Made by a program: the position numbers and the translations under genes. This document shows positions 17,093 through 25,269 of a DNA stretch of 64,000 nucleotides, piece by piece. The notes under the pieces are model-generated. The model did not search any database. It was not told where the DNA came from and saw only the letters and a program-made list of their open reading frames with translations. The stretch spans positions 1-64,000 of the forward strand of contig NZ_JBGCCU010000033.1 in the NCBI RefSeq assembly GCF_041261445.1, written 5' to 3'. The stretch's first letter is position 1, and each line of letters begins with the position of its first letter. Source of the DNA: Catenulispora sp. EB89. Its GTDB lineage: Bacteria > Actinomycetota > Actinomycetes > Streptomycetales > Catenulisporaceae.

Positions 17093-17680
17093 TCAGACCC
17101 CTGTGTCGATCAGACTCACCAGGTGGTCCCCCGCCAGATCCAGCGCTGCCCGGCACGAAGCATCGTCGCCCTCGTTCAGCCACAGCAGCGTCATCCCGTC
17201 CATGACCGAGATCAGGTAGCGCGCGATGACCGGCGTCGGCGCCTTCCACCCCACGTCCAGCGACTCGATCAGCGTCGAGGCCGCCGCGATGTACGCCTCG
17301 TACTGCCGCTTCGCGATCGTCGCGAGCCCGGGATGGCGGAGCGCGTACTGCGTCAGTTCGTAAGTGACCCGGTGCTCCCCCGGGTTGGCGACCACGTGGC
17401 TCCAGTACGTCTCCAGCGCCGAGCGCACCTTGTCCTCGGCGCTGCCGTCGCCGACGAGGACCTCGACCGCGAGGTCGAGGGTGTGCGCGGTGATGGTCTC
17501 GATGACGTTCTCCAGGAGTTCCTGCTTGGAGCGGAAGCTGTAGTGGAACGTGGCCAGCGCCATGCCGGCCTCCGCGACGATCGACCGCGTGGTGGCCTTG
17601 GCCACGCCGTCGCGCACCATCACCCGGATCGCCGCCTCGACGAGGAGTTCACGGCGTTCGTCGACGGCTATTCGCGGCAT
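17093..17680 (-). CDS. TetR-family transcriptional regulator
   Basis: A 195-residue regulator with an N-terminal HTH (RELLVEAAIRVMVRDGVAKATTRSI, then AGMALATFHYSFRSKQELL) and a helical ligand-binding domain resembling the BetI/AcrR type. ATG at 17680 is preferred because AGGGA lies at a workable distance; an ATG at 17692 abuts that site. It is downstream of the large acylase gene on the same strand, separated by a 17-bp-stem terminator, so it probably has its own promoter. Confidence 0.85.
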   Translation of the reverse strand: MPRIAVDERRELLVEAAIRVMVRDGVAKATTRSIVAEAGMALATFHYSFRSKQELLENVIETITAHTLDLAVEVLVGDGSAEDKVRSALETYWSHVVANPGEHRVTYELTQYALRHPGLATIAKRQYEAYIAAASTLIESLDVGWKAPTPVIARYLISVMDGMTLLWLNEGDDASCRAALDLAGDHLVSLIDTGV

Positions 17681-17715
17681 GCGGTGATCCATCCCTATGT
17701 GCTCGGGCCCCGACC

Positions 17716-17752
17716 GGCCTCGCCCGGACCGCGAGGCGGTCCGGGCGAGGCC
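17716..17752 (-). terminator. Strong hairpin terminator of the acylase gene
   Basis: A perfect 17-bp stem (GGCCTCGCCCGGACCGC and its complement) closes a 3-nt GAG loop, 33 bp beyond the stop of the minus-strand acylase gene. It insulates the TetR gene downstream. Confidence 0.75.
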
Positions 17753-17784
17753 AGGTGGGGTTTCAGTGGTGCTGGTCCTGGTGG

Positions 17785-20700
17785 TTACAGGGCGTAGACC
17801 TGGAACTGGTACAGAGAGTAACCCCAACCGGTGCCGCGTTGGACGCCCTGCATCCGTACATAGCGCGCGGTGGTGGCCGGGAACCGGTCGACTTCCTGGC
17901 CGCCGTGGCCGGTGGTCGTGGAGTAGACGGTCTGCCAGTTCTTGCCGTCGGTGGAGACCTCGATGTTGTACGCCTTGCCGTACGCGGCCTCCCAGTTGAG
18001 CATCACGCGTCCGACCTGGCGGACCGAGCCGAGGTCCACCTGCAGCCACTCGTTGTCGTCCCAGTTGCTGGCCCAGCGGTTGGCGCCGTTGCCGGTGATC
18101 GCGTTGCTCGCCGGATACCCCGACTGGCTGCTGGAGGCGGTCGCGGTGCTCGTCGTCGCCAGGTCGGCGACGTTCGAACCACGGTGCGCCGGGTACTGCA
18201 CGACCTGCTGGAACGTCGGGCGGTTCTGCCAGTTGCTCTGGTTGTCGGTGATGCCGCCCAGCGGGTGCTGCTGGATGGAGTCGGCGCACCACTGGTCGCC
18301 GGCGGAGCACACGGAGTCGGCCGGGTAGACGGAGCTCGCCGGGGTGGCGATCGCCGTGGACAGCGCGGACAGCAGGGCCGTGCGGCACTGCGTCAGGTTG
18401 CCGCCGCCGCAGTAGCTCTGCGCCAGCGGGCCCTGGACCGACTGTCCGAGGACCGAGCGCAGGTCCTTGTCGACGTAGGAGTACCAGCCGGACTGGAACG
18501 ACGAGCCCTTGTGCGACACGCCGGCCTCGGAGCCGCCGTACGGCGAGTCGTCGACCGGGAGCACGCCGGTCATCGCCGAGTACAGGTCGGCGCCCATGCC
18601 GGGCTGGAACTCGGCCTGCACCAGCAGCGGCCACCAGGCGTCCATGATGCGGATGGCGTCGGAGTCGGCGTAGGTCTTGCTGCCGGCCGAGGTCTCCTTG
18701 CGCTTGGCGCCGTCAGTGAGCCAGGTCTTCAGCTCGGCCACGGCACTGGCCTGTGTCGGATCCGTCGGCGTGCCGATGACCTGCAGGATCTCCGGCAGCA
18801 GCTTCTCACCGCGCAGGTCGGTGAGGGCCGCGTCCTCCATCGCCTGGGCCAGCGAGGCCCGGGTGACCTTGGTGCCGGAGTTGATCAGGCCCTGGATGCG
18901 CTCGTCGAGCAGGTTGCTGCGGTAGATCGAGCCGTCGCCGAAGCCGGAGGTGGTGTAGTTCAGCGCGATCTTGTTGTTCCACGACTCGTAGTAGTTCTGG
19001 TCGATGGAGTTCGGATGCGACGCGAACGGCGTGTTGGAGACCGTGTTCGTACTCGGATCCCAGTTCAGCCACTGGTGCGCGGCGTCCGCGGCGATCGGCA
19101 GGTTCGGGTCGTCGTTGGCCGGCCGCGTCGGGTTCAGGCCCGAGTTGTAGTACGCCGTGTGCTGGGAGTCGACGTAGAACCAGTTGAACGTGTAGGTGAT
19201 GTTCGAGGCCGCCTGCTGGAAGCCGGCCGGGTCGGTCACCACGCTCGGATCGTTGAACATCTGGAAGCCGACGATGGTGTCGACCTCGTGTTGGTACGTC
19301 GAGCGCAGCGAGGTGTACGCGACGGGTTTACCGCCGACCGTGGCGCGCGCCTGCACGATGCCGAAGTTGGTCCGGAACGCGATGAGTTTGTACGAACCCG
19401 CCGGCGTGCTGTCGGCGATGGTCGGGCTCCAGGAGTCGTCCCGCTCGATCTGCTGCATCGGCGTGCAGACGCCGTTGTACAGGTAGGCGGTGGAGTCCTT
19501 GGTGGCCGGCGTGCCGTCGGTGTTGCACAGCGTCACGGCGAAGGTGTCGATGATGTCCTGGCCGGCCGAGGTGGCGCTCCAGGAGTAGTCGGCGCCGCGG
19601 CCGAGTTCGACGTAGAAGTTCAGGCCGGCGAAGGCGGCGCCGCGGGCGCTGATGCCAGGGGCCTGAATCTCCTCCAGCATGAGCAGCTGCGGGGCGAAGT
19701 AGCCGGTCTGCGGGCCGAACACGGCGACCGGGTTGCCGGTGTCAGTGTACTGACCCGAGACGACCAGGGCGTTGGACATGCCGCGCTTGGTCTGGAACAG
19801 ACCGGCCGGCAGCACGCCGTTCCCCATCGAGTTCGTCTGCTTGCCCAGCGCCGGGTCGGCCTTGAGGTTGGCCTTGGACGTCGCCGACTTCGCCGCGGCC
19901 GCGCCGGTGGCGGTCGTCGCGGCGGTCGTGCTGGACGCGGCCGAGCCGGTGGGGTCGAAGACGATCTGCTGCGGCGTCACCGAGCCCGGGTCGGGCATCG
20001 CCACGCCGGAGGGGTTCGCCGGGGTCCCGTTGAACGGGAACGACTGGCCGTTGTGCAGCGTCAGGTTGGCCTCGGGGTCGTTCTCCTCGCGGAAGGAGTT
20101 CCAGACCGCGTCGCCCTGCGCCACCCCGTACTTGGCCTCGGCGGCCTCCTTGACCAGCGCGGAGGCGACCTGGTTGCCGCCGCCGGCGCCGAACAGCGCG
20201 CCGATGACGGTGCCGATCGCCACCAGGTCGGTGGGCTGGAAGTTCTGGATGCCGTCGCCGGTGAAGATGTTGGCGTTGCCGGTGAGGTCGTACTCGCCCG
20301 GGAAGTCGTCGCCGGCTTTCACATCGGCGATGTACTGGTTCAGGCCGGCCAGGTAGTCGGTCATGTCCTGGTAGGCCTGCGCGCCGCGCGGACCGCTGTT
20401 CTTCACGCGGTCGACCTGGGCCTGCAGGTCGGGCTCGGTGTAGGCGCCATTGAGGAAGAAGTTCTGCTCCAGCTGCCGGTTCCCGGCCGCGCCGCCGGCG
20501 AAGCCGCTCAGCTCGCCGCGGCCGACGTGCCGGAAGACGTCCATCATCCACAGCCGGTCCTGGCCCGCGGCGTATCCGGCCCCGTATTCGGCGCCGGAGC
20601 GGGTGGTGCCGTAGATGTGCGGGATGTCCTGCTGGTCGCGGGTGATGGTGACGTCGCTGCGGCCGCCGGGGTTCAGGGTGCTGCTGACCTGGTTGGCCGG

Positions 20701-21057
20701 GACGCCGAAGGAGGAGTCGTTGAAGAAGTTGCCCAGCGTGCTGTTGGTCAGCCCGGTGTAGCCGTCGACCAGGCTGGCGTACTTGCCGAGCTGGTCGTCG
20801 GTGTTCGCCGGCCGGTTGCCGGTGGCCTTGAACCACAGGATCTGCGCGGTCGTGGCGCTGCCGTTCTCGCCGGGCGGCAGGATGTCGTTGCACTGGCCGA
20901 GACAGTAGTCGGCGGCGCCGGAGGCGGAGACGGTCGCCGCCTTGGCCCTCACGGCTCCCGCGGAGGCCGCCGAAGCAGTCACCGCCGGAACCGCGAGGGC
21001 TCCGCCCACTACCAGCGCGGTCACCGCCGCGGCCATCGTTCGGGCACGGATGTGCAT
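17785..21057 (-). CDS. Secreted penicillin-acylase-family Ntn hydrolase with C-terminal discoidin (F5/8 type C) domain
   Basis: A 1090-residue exported amidase precursor. A signal peptide is followed by the alpha-chain region (DITRDQQDIPHIYGTTR-type motif, AGQDRLWMMDVFRHVGRGEL). A low-complexity Ala/Thr/Lys spacer comes next, then the autoprocessing site before Ser428 in RGMSNALVVSG, which becomes the N-terminal nucleophile of the beta chain. The family hydrolyses beta-lactams, acyl-homoserine lactones or cyclic-lipopeptide amides. The last ~130 residues form a carbohydrate- or surface-binding discoidin domain (NRWASNWDDNEWLQVDLGS). ATG at 21057 with AAGGAG. The true substrate is unknown; the extra binding domain suggests action on a surface or polymer. 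Confidence 0.85.
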   Translation of the reverse strand: MHIRARTMAAAVTALVVGGALAVPAVTASAASAGAVRAKAATVSASGAADYCLGQCNDILPPGENGSATTAQILWFKATGNRPANTDDQLGKYASLVDGYTGLTNSTLGNFFNDSSFGVPANQVSSTLNPGGRSDVTITRDQQDIPHIYGTTRSGAEYGAGYAAGQDRLWMMDVFRHVGRGELSGFAGGAAGNRQLEQNFFLNGAYTEPDLQAQVDRVKNSGPRGAQAYQDMTDYLAGLNQYIADVKAGDDFPGEYDLTGNANIFTGDGIQNFQPTDLVAIGTVIGALFGAGGGNQVASALVKEAAEAKYGVAQGDAVWNSFREENDPEANLTLHNGQSFPFNGTPANPSGVAMPDPGSVTPQQIVFDPTGSAASSTTAATTATGAAAAKSATSKANLKADPALGKQTNSMGNGVLPAGLFQTKRGMSNALVVSGQYTDTGNPVAVFGPQTGYFAPQLLMLEEIQAPGISARGAAFAGLNFYVELGRGADYSWSATSAGQDIIDTFAVTLCNTDGTPATKDSTAYLYNGVCTPMQQIERDDSWSPTIADSTPAGSYKLIAFRTNFGIVQARATVGGKPVAYTSLRSTYQHEVDTIVGFQMFNDPSVVTDPAGFQQAASNITYTFNWFYVDSQHTAYYNSGLNPTRPANDDPNLPIAADAAHQWLNWDPSTNTVSNTPFASHPNSIDQNYYESWNNKIALNYTTSGFGDGSIYRSNLLDERIQGLINSGTKVTRASLAQAMEDAALTDLRGEKLLPEILQVIGTPTDPTQASAVAELKTWLTDGAKRKETSAGSKTYADSDAIRIMDAWWPLLVQAEFQPGMGADLYSAMTGVLPVDDSPYGGSEAGVSHKGSSFQSGWYSYVDKDLRSVLGQSVQGPLAQSYCGGGNLTQCRTALLSALSTAIATPASSVYPADSVCSAGDQWCADSIQQHPLGGITDNQSNWQNRPTFQQVVQYPAHRGSNVADLATTSTATASSSQSGYPASNAITGNGANRWASNWDDNEWLQVDLGSVRQVGRVMLNWEAAYGKAYNIEVSTDGKNWQTVYSTTTGHGGQEVDRFPATTARYVRMQGVQRGTGWGYSLYQFQVYAL

Positions 21058-21203
21058 GCTCGGTCTCCTTCCGGGATGTGTGGCGCGGCGCACGCTACTA
21101 CCGAGTAACACGTTGCGGAAGAGTTTCCGAACGATTGACTGGGACAGTTGACCTGGTTCCGTCACCGCCCCTGATCGTCATCGATGCCTGATAAAGGAGT
21201 GGG

Positions 21204-21953
21204 TCATGAGAAGTACCTGGTGAACGGTCCGGTATCGGCTCCGACACCGTTGTTGAAGGGGTTGTCCAGGTTGTAGATCAGGATCAGCATGAAGCCGATC
21301 AAAGCGGCCAGGCCCATCACCATGCCGATGTGGGTGAAGCGTTGTTCGATCCCGTAGATGAAGGTGAGTGCGACGGTCAGCAGACCGCCGAGGATCAGGC
21401 CGACCCAGAGCACCGACGGCATGCGTTTCTCGGCGTCGTCCAGCCGTCCGCGGCGTGCGTCGGCCAGGTTGCTGATTTGTGTCGTGGCGTCGGAGAGCAC
21501 GGCTTGGCGAGCCGGGGTCGCGACGTCGGCGTTCAGGAACGAGGTGCGCAGGGTCGCCAGCAGCTGCCAGCCGTTGTCGCCGACCTCCTTGCCGGAGCGC
21601 ATGGCCGGCCATTCGGTGTGGACGACGTAGTCGGCGTAGGCCGTGGCCGCCGCCTGGATCTTCTCCTGGTCGGCGGGCAGCATCGAGGCACCCAGCAGGT
21701 AGGTCTCGTTCAGGCTGCTCGCCTCGGTCGCCACGTGGCCCTCGGCGCTGTCCTTGTCCTCCCACACCGAGACCAGGGCCAGGGCCAGGATCAGCGCGAA
21801 CATCACGCCGACCATCATCGTCACGTAGCCCGCGACGTCCTCGCGCTCCTCGTCCTCCTTCCCCGGGAACACCTTGACGCGCACCAAAAGGCCGAGCCCG
21901 CCGATGAGGCCGGCCACGGCCACGACGATCAGACCACTGATCACATTGGACAT
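21204..21953 (-). CDS. DUF4239-like membrane protein
   Basis: A 249-residue membrane protein with an N-terminal helix (SGLIVVAVAGLIGGLGLLV), a second (YVTMMVGVMFALILALALVSV), a helical soluble stretch, and two C-terminal helices (LWVGLILGGLLTVALTFIYG and MVMGLAALIGFMLILIYNLD). This four-helix layout and the ending NPFNNGV match DUF4239 (bestrophin-like) proteins, whose role is not established. ATG at 21953 with GGGAG. It may be cotranscribed with the upstream surface-protein gene, whose stop is 17 bp away. Confidence 0.75.
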   Translation of the reverse strand: MSNVISGLIVVAVAGLIGGLGLLVRVKVFPGKEDEEREDVAGYVTMMVGVMFALILALALVSVWEDKDSAEGHVATEASSLNETYLLGASMLPADQEKIQAAATAYADYVVHTEWPAMRSGKEVGDNGWQLLATLRTSFLNADVATPARQAVLSDATTQISNLADARRGRLDDAEKRMPSVLWVGLILGGLLTVALTFIYGIEQRFTHIGMVMGLAALIGFMLILIYNLDNPFNNGVGADTGPFTRYFS

Positions 21954-21970
21954 TCGCCGCTCCCGCGGGT

Positions 21971-23191
21971 CTATTTCCGGCGCGCCGCGAGCACCGCGGC
22001 GGCGCCGGCTGCCGGCATCATCATGACGAGGAGGAACAGAGAGGTCTTGACTCCCGGGCGCGGGGGGTGCGCCACAACGGGCTGGGCCGGGATGGCCGTG
22101 TGCGACGGGGACGGTGTGGGCGGGGCAGCACGCGGAGACGGAGGCGGCGTGCGGGGCACGGTCTTGATCGGAGTGGGCGTCGGGGTGGGCTTGGGCGTCG
22201 GGGTCGGGGTCGGCGTGGGCGTAGGTGTCGGGGGCGGAGGGGGCGGCGTCGACGGCGGCGGGACCGGGGTCGGCGTGGGTGTCGGAGTCGGCGTCGGCGT
22301 CGGAGGGGGTGGCGGGGGCGGCAGCGCGACCACGGTGAAGCCGGACGCCGCGGAGGCCGAAAGCGTCGGCGGCGGGACGGTGCCGCCGTCCGAGCCCGCG
22401 GTCGAGGTGCGGTCGCTCGCGGAGACCGACAGGGTGCTGCGATGCGGACCGGGAGTCAGATCCACGACGGCGCCGCAATGAGCGACCGCACCGGGAGACA
22501 GCCCTGAAGCGGTTCCGGTGCACGTGATCCCGCCTGCCGGGACCAGCGGATCGGACAGCGAGAAGTCGTAGACCGGCAGGTTGCCGGTGTTGGTGACGGT
22601 GTAGGCGAAGGTCGCCCGGCCGCCGGTCGCGGTCGGCGTCACCGAGACCGAGTCGGTCGCGGTGATCAGGCCGCCGACGCCGCGGTAGCCCACCGGCGCG
22701 GAGACCGACACCGAGCGGTCCCAGTCCCCGCCGTCCCAGTCTCCGCCGAGGTCGTCGGTGCTGACGACGTGGCCGCTACTGCCGCGGTCGCCTTCGTCGA
22801 AGGGCCAGCGGCGCCCGTAGTGCCCGGTCGCCGTGACCGTTCCGTCGTGCGCCCCGGCGGTCGCGCTGACCGTCGCGACGCAGACGACGCTGTCGTGCTC
22901 TTCCAGTTCCGGGACGTCGGCACCGCCCGTGGGACAGACGATCGTCTCGCCGAGCGCGGCGGCCAGGTGGACGTTCTCGACGTCCCGGTCGCCGGCGTTG
23001 GTCAGCCGGTAGACGACACGGACCTGGTTCCCGTTCCTGATCAGCGGATCGGGGGACGCGGGGCGTCCGTTCACCGTGACCGATATCTCCAGGCGCGGGG
23101 GATGGCAGTCCGCGTCGGAGAACAGGGCCGACACCGGCAGGGTGCCGAGTAGTGCACACAATATCGAGACAGGGCTCGCCAAAGGGGTCAT
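21971..23191 (-). CDS. Surface protein with DUF11-like repeats and a Pro/Thr stalk
   Basis: A 406-residue protein: signal peptide, two immunoglobulin-like conserved-repeat domains of the DUF11 kind (VVYRLTNAGDRDVENVHL and FAYTVTNTGNLPVYDFSLSD), then about 80 residues dominated by Pro-Thr dipeptides. A C-terminal hydrophobic helix and an Arg-Arg-Lys end complete it. The stalk would span the cell wall. A clear LPxTG sortase signal is missing, so anchoring is probably by the C-terminal helix. ATG at 23191 lacks a good ribosome site. A structural or adhesive role is inferred. Confidence 0.7.
   Translation of the reverse strand: MTPLASPVSILCALLGTLPVSALFSDADCHPPRLEISVTVNGRPASPDPLIRNGNQVRVVYRLTNAGDRDVENVHLAAALGETIVCPTGGADVPELEEHDSVVCVATVSATAGAHDGTVTATGHYGRRWPFDEGDRGSSGHVVSTDDLGGDWDGGDWDRSVSVSAPVGYRGVGGLITATDSVSVTPTATGGRATFAYTVTNTGNLPVYDFSLSDPLVPAGGITCTGTASGLSPGAVAHCGAVVDLTPGPHRSTLSVSASDRTSTAGSDGGTVPPPTLSASAASGFTVVALPPPPPPPTPTPTPTPTPTPVPPPSTPPPPPPTPTPTPTPTPTPKPTPTPTPIKTVPRTPPPSPRAAPPTPSPSHTAIPAQPVVAHPPRPGVKTSLFLLVMMMPAAGAAAVLAARRK
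22160..22315 (-). repeat. Pro-Thr-coding microsatellite of the surface-protein stalk
   Basis: Long runs of GGTCGG/GGTGTC-type hexamers (plus-strand view) encode alternating Pro and Thr, broken by short all-Pro blocks. Such tracts readily change length by slippage. Confidence 0.7.
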
Positions 23192-23335
23192 CGAGGCGCA
23201 ACGTAGCAATGCGCCATGACCATGACCAGCGGCGGAGCACCTGGCGAAAGTGGCGAAAATTCGAGGGAAGAAGCATCACCGACATATCCGCGAAAGGCGA
23301 CGCGTTCTCACTCTTTCGGGAATGCCCTCAGGGCA

Positions 23336-23872
23336 TTATTCCGGCGTCGCAGAGTCCAGATACGCCAGCGCCTCGGCCGGCTCGTCGGAGAAGTGCACGA
23401 GATCGGCGAGCGGCAGCGGCAGGAAGCCCTCGTCCTCCATGCGGCGGAACTGCTGCTTGAGGCCGTCGTAGAAACCGGCGGTGTTGAGCAGCACGATCGG
23501 CTTGGTGGTGCGGCCGTGCTTCTTCAGCTCCAGGATCTCCGTGGCTTCGTCCAGCGTCCCGGTGCCGCCGACCATCACCACTACCGCGTCGGCCTTCTCC
23601 AGCAGCAGCTTCTTACGCTCGGCGAGATCCTCGGCGACCACCATCTCGTCGGCATCGGCGCGCACCGAGGCCGACAGGAAGCCGACCGACACCCCGACCA
23701 GCCGGCCGCCGCTGGCGCGGACCCCGTCGGCGAGGACCTTCATCAGACCGACGTCCGAACCGCCCCAGACCAGGGTGTGGCCGCCCTTGCCGAGGCGCTC
23801 GGCGAAGTCGCGGGCCGGGCCGGTGTAGCGCTCGTCGAGGTCGGCGGCGGAGAGGAAGACGCAGATACGCAT
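23336..23872 (-). CDS. LOG-family protein (putative nucleoside 5'-monophosphate phosphoribohydrolase)
   Basis: Rossmann-like LOG protein of 178 residues; characterised members release the base from cytokinin-type nucleotides or purine monophosphates. The two signature segments are VWGGSDVGLM and VGGTGTLDEATEI, where the usual PGGxGTxxE has Val instead of Pro. ATG at 23872. It follows the LuxR-type regulator by 23 bp and is probably in the same transcript. Whether the altered loop keeps catalysis is uncertain. Confidence 0.75.
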   Translation of the reverse strand: MRICVFLSAADLDERYTGPARDFAERLGKGGHTLVWGGSDVGLMKVLADGVRASGGRLVGVSVGFLSASVRADADEMVVAEDLAERKKLLLEKADAVVVMVGGTGTLDEATEILELKKHGRTTKPIVLLNTAGFYDGLKQQFRRMEDEGFLPLPLADLVHFSDEPAEALAYLDSATPE

Positions 23873-23895
23873 GAGATCACCGTACCCGCGGCCGA

Positions 23896-24948
23896 TCACA
23901 GCTCGGCGCCGGTCTCAGGCGTCCCGTCCACCCCTTTCGCGTCCAGCAGCCCCAGCCCGGCGGCGATCACACCGGCCTGGAACCGGCTGCGCGCCCCGAA
24001 GGTCTCCATCAGCTCGGCGATGTGGCCGCGGCAGGCCCGCACGGACAGGCCCATCCGCTTGGCGATGACGTCGTCCTTGAGGCCGTTGGCCATCAGCGTC
24101 AGGATCGAGGACTTGATCTCGGTCACGGCCATGCGCGCGGCCGAGGGGCCGGTCTGGAACGGCGTGCCGAGGTTCCAGGACTGCTCGAACGCCGCGCACA
24201 GGTAGGCCAGGATCGAGGGCTCGCGCACGACGATCGCGCCGAACTCGTGGTGGACGTGCGGCAGGAAGGCGGTCCGCTGGTCCACGATGATCATCTGGCC
24301 GGGGATCTCCGCGACGGTGCGGATCTGGGAGCCCTCGGCGAGGACGGCTTCGGCGTAGTCCTGGGTCGGGACGTGGAAGCGCGCAGTGTGCTGATACAGG
24401 CTGCGCAGCACGATGCCGCGGCGCAGCAGGGCCAGGTCCCGGGGCAGCGCGTCGGCCAGGGCGCGCGGGGGCCGGCCGCCGCCCGGCTGGCAGGCCATGA
24501 TCTCGCTCTCGCAGGTCGCCGTCAGGTCGCTGATCAGGGCCCGGACAGCATGCATGTCCTCGATGACGTCGACGCCGGGCGAGCCGCCCTCGCGGACGAG
24601 CGTGGAGTAGACCGGGGCCAGCGCCGCCAGCCGGGCCCGCAGCCGGTCGGTCCGGTCGCGTTCGGCCAGCAGTTCGCTCTCGGCCTGCCGGTGCGCGCTC
24701 TCGCGCGGGCCGACCAGGGCCGCGATGGCCACGTCGGGACTGGCCGCGGCGACCGTGCCGCCGTCCCGGATCAGGACGTGGCGCTCCTCCAGGATCGCGA
24801 CGGCCCGCCGGCACTCCGCCTCGCTGTGGCCGAGGTCGGCGGCCATGCGCGGCAGGTCCCCGTCGGCCGGCCGCCGCTCGGCGACCACCCAGGCGTAGAC
24901 GGCCGCCAGGGCGTCTTCCCCGGGTCCGGTTCCGGACGGTCCGTCCAT
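23896..24948 (-). CDS. LuxR-type HTH regulator with TrmB-like N-terminus
   Basis: A 350-residue regulator. The N-terminus resembles a TrmB winged helix (ALAAVYAWVV, then LGHSEAECRRAVAILEERHVL). The middle is phospholipase-D-like as in related Streptomyces regulators. The C-terminal LuxR-type HTH reads ILTLMANGLKDDVIAKRMGLS, then RACRGHIAELMETFGARSRFQ. ATG at 24948 with GGAAGG. No receiver domain, so it probably senses a small ligand or acts constitutively. The LOG-like gene follows in the same operon. Confidence 0.8.
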   Translation of the reverse strand: MDGPSGTGPGEDALAAVYAWVVAERRPADGDLPRMAADLGHSEAECRRAVAILEERHVLIRDGGTVAAASPDVAIAALVGPRESAHRQAESELLAERDRTDRLRARLAALAPVYSTLVREGGSPGVDVIEDMHAVRALISDLTATCESEIMACQPGGGRPPRALADALPRDLALLRRGIVLRSLYQHTARFHVPTQDYAEAVLAEGSQIRTVAEIPGQMIIVDQRTAFLPHVHHEFGAIVVREPSILAYLCAAFEQSWNLGTPFQTGPSAARMAVTEIKSSILTLMANGLKDDVIAKRMGLSVRACRGHIAELMETFGARSRFQAGVIAAGLGLLDAKGVDGTPETGAEL

Positions 24949-25269
24949 GTTCGTCTTCCTTCCGGTTCTTCCCAGCCACATGGTGAACCATCTGGCCTCT
25001 GTCACCGCACACATTCAAGGAATCACTGTCTATGCAGGACCCCGGCCGACCTCTGATCCACCCGGGCGACCGGGTGTGGTGAGGCGGCGGCAGCCGGCCG
25101 TCGTCGGGTGGGTGGTGGGACCTCGCCCGGAAGCCTTCGACAGCACTGAACAAGTGTGCTCCATGGCCGGGTCCGAACGGGGCGCCGGTCGACGACCGGC
25201 GGCGGGGTTCACGGGGCGAAGATCGCCTTGCACCTGGAATCAGACATTGATGAAAGGACCAGAGATCTC
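24949..25269. other. Intergenic region between LuxR-type and NlpC-type genes
   Basis: This divergent promoter region of 321 bp has no gene. It contains a short hairpin (CACCCGG, GCGA loop, CCGGGTG at 25059-25076) and G-rich runs. I looked for a c-di-AMP (ydaO-type) riboswitch, common before cell-wall hydrolase genes, and did not find its conserved core. Confidence 0.5.

Noticed and set aside
17755-21108. Very long plus-strand open frame (over 1100 codons) opposite the acylase gene
   Set aside because: It is the antisense shadow of a high-GC gene: composition is Arg/Val/Gly-rich, no domain is recognisable and the minus-strand frame has full Ntn-hydrolase motifs.
21971-22160. Sortase LPxTG signal on the Pro/Thr-rich surface protein
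   Set aside because: A C-terminal helix and basic tail exist, but no LPxTG or LAxTG precedes them.
24949-25269. c-di-AMP (ydaO-type) riboswitch before the NlpC-type gene
   Set aside because: Expected from gene type, but the conserved core elements are not visible; only a short CACCCGG hairpin is present.
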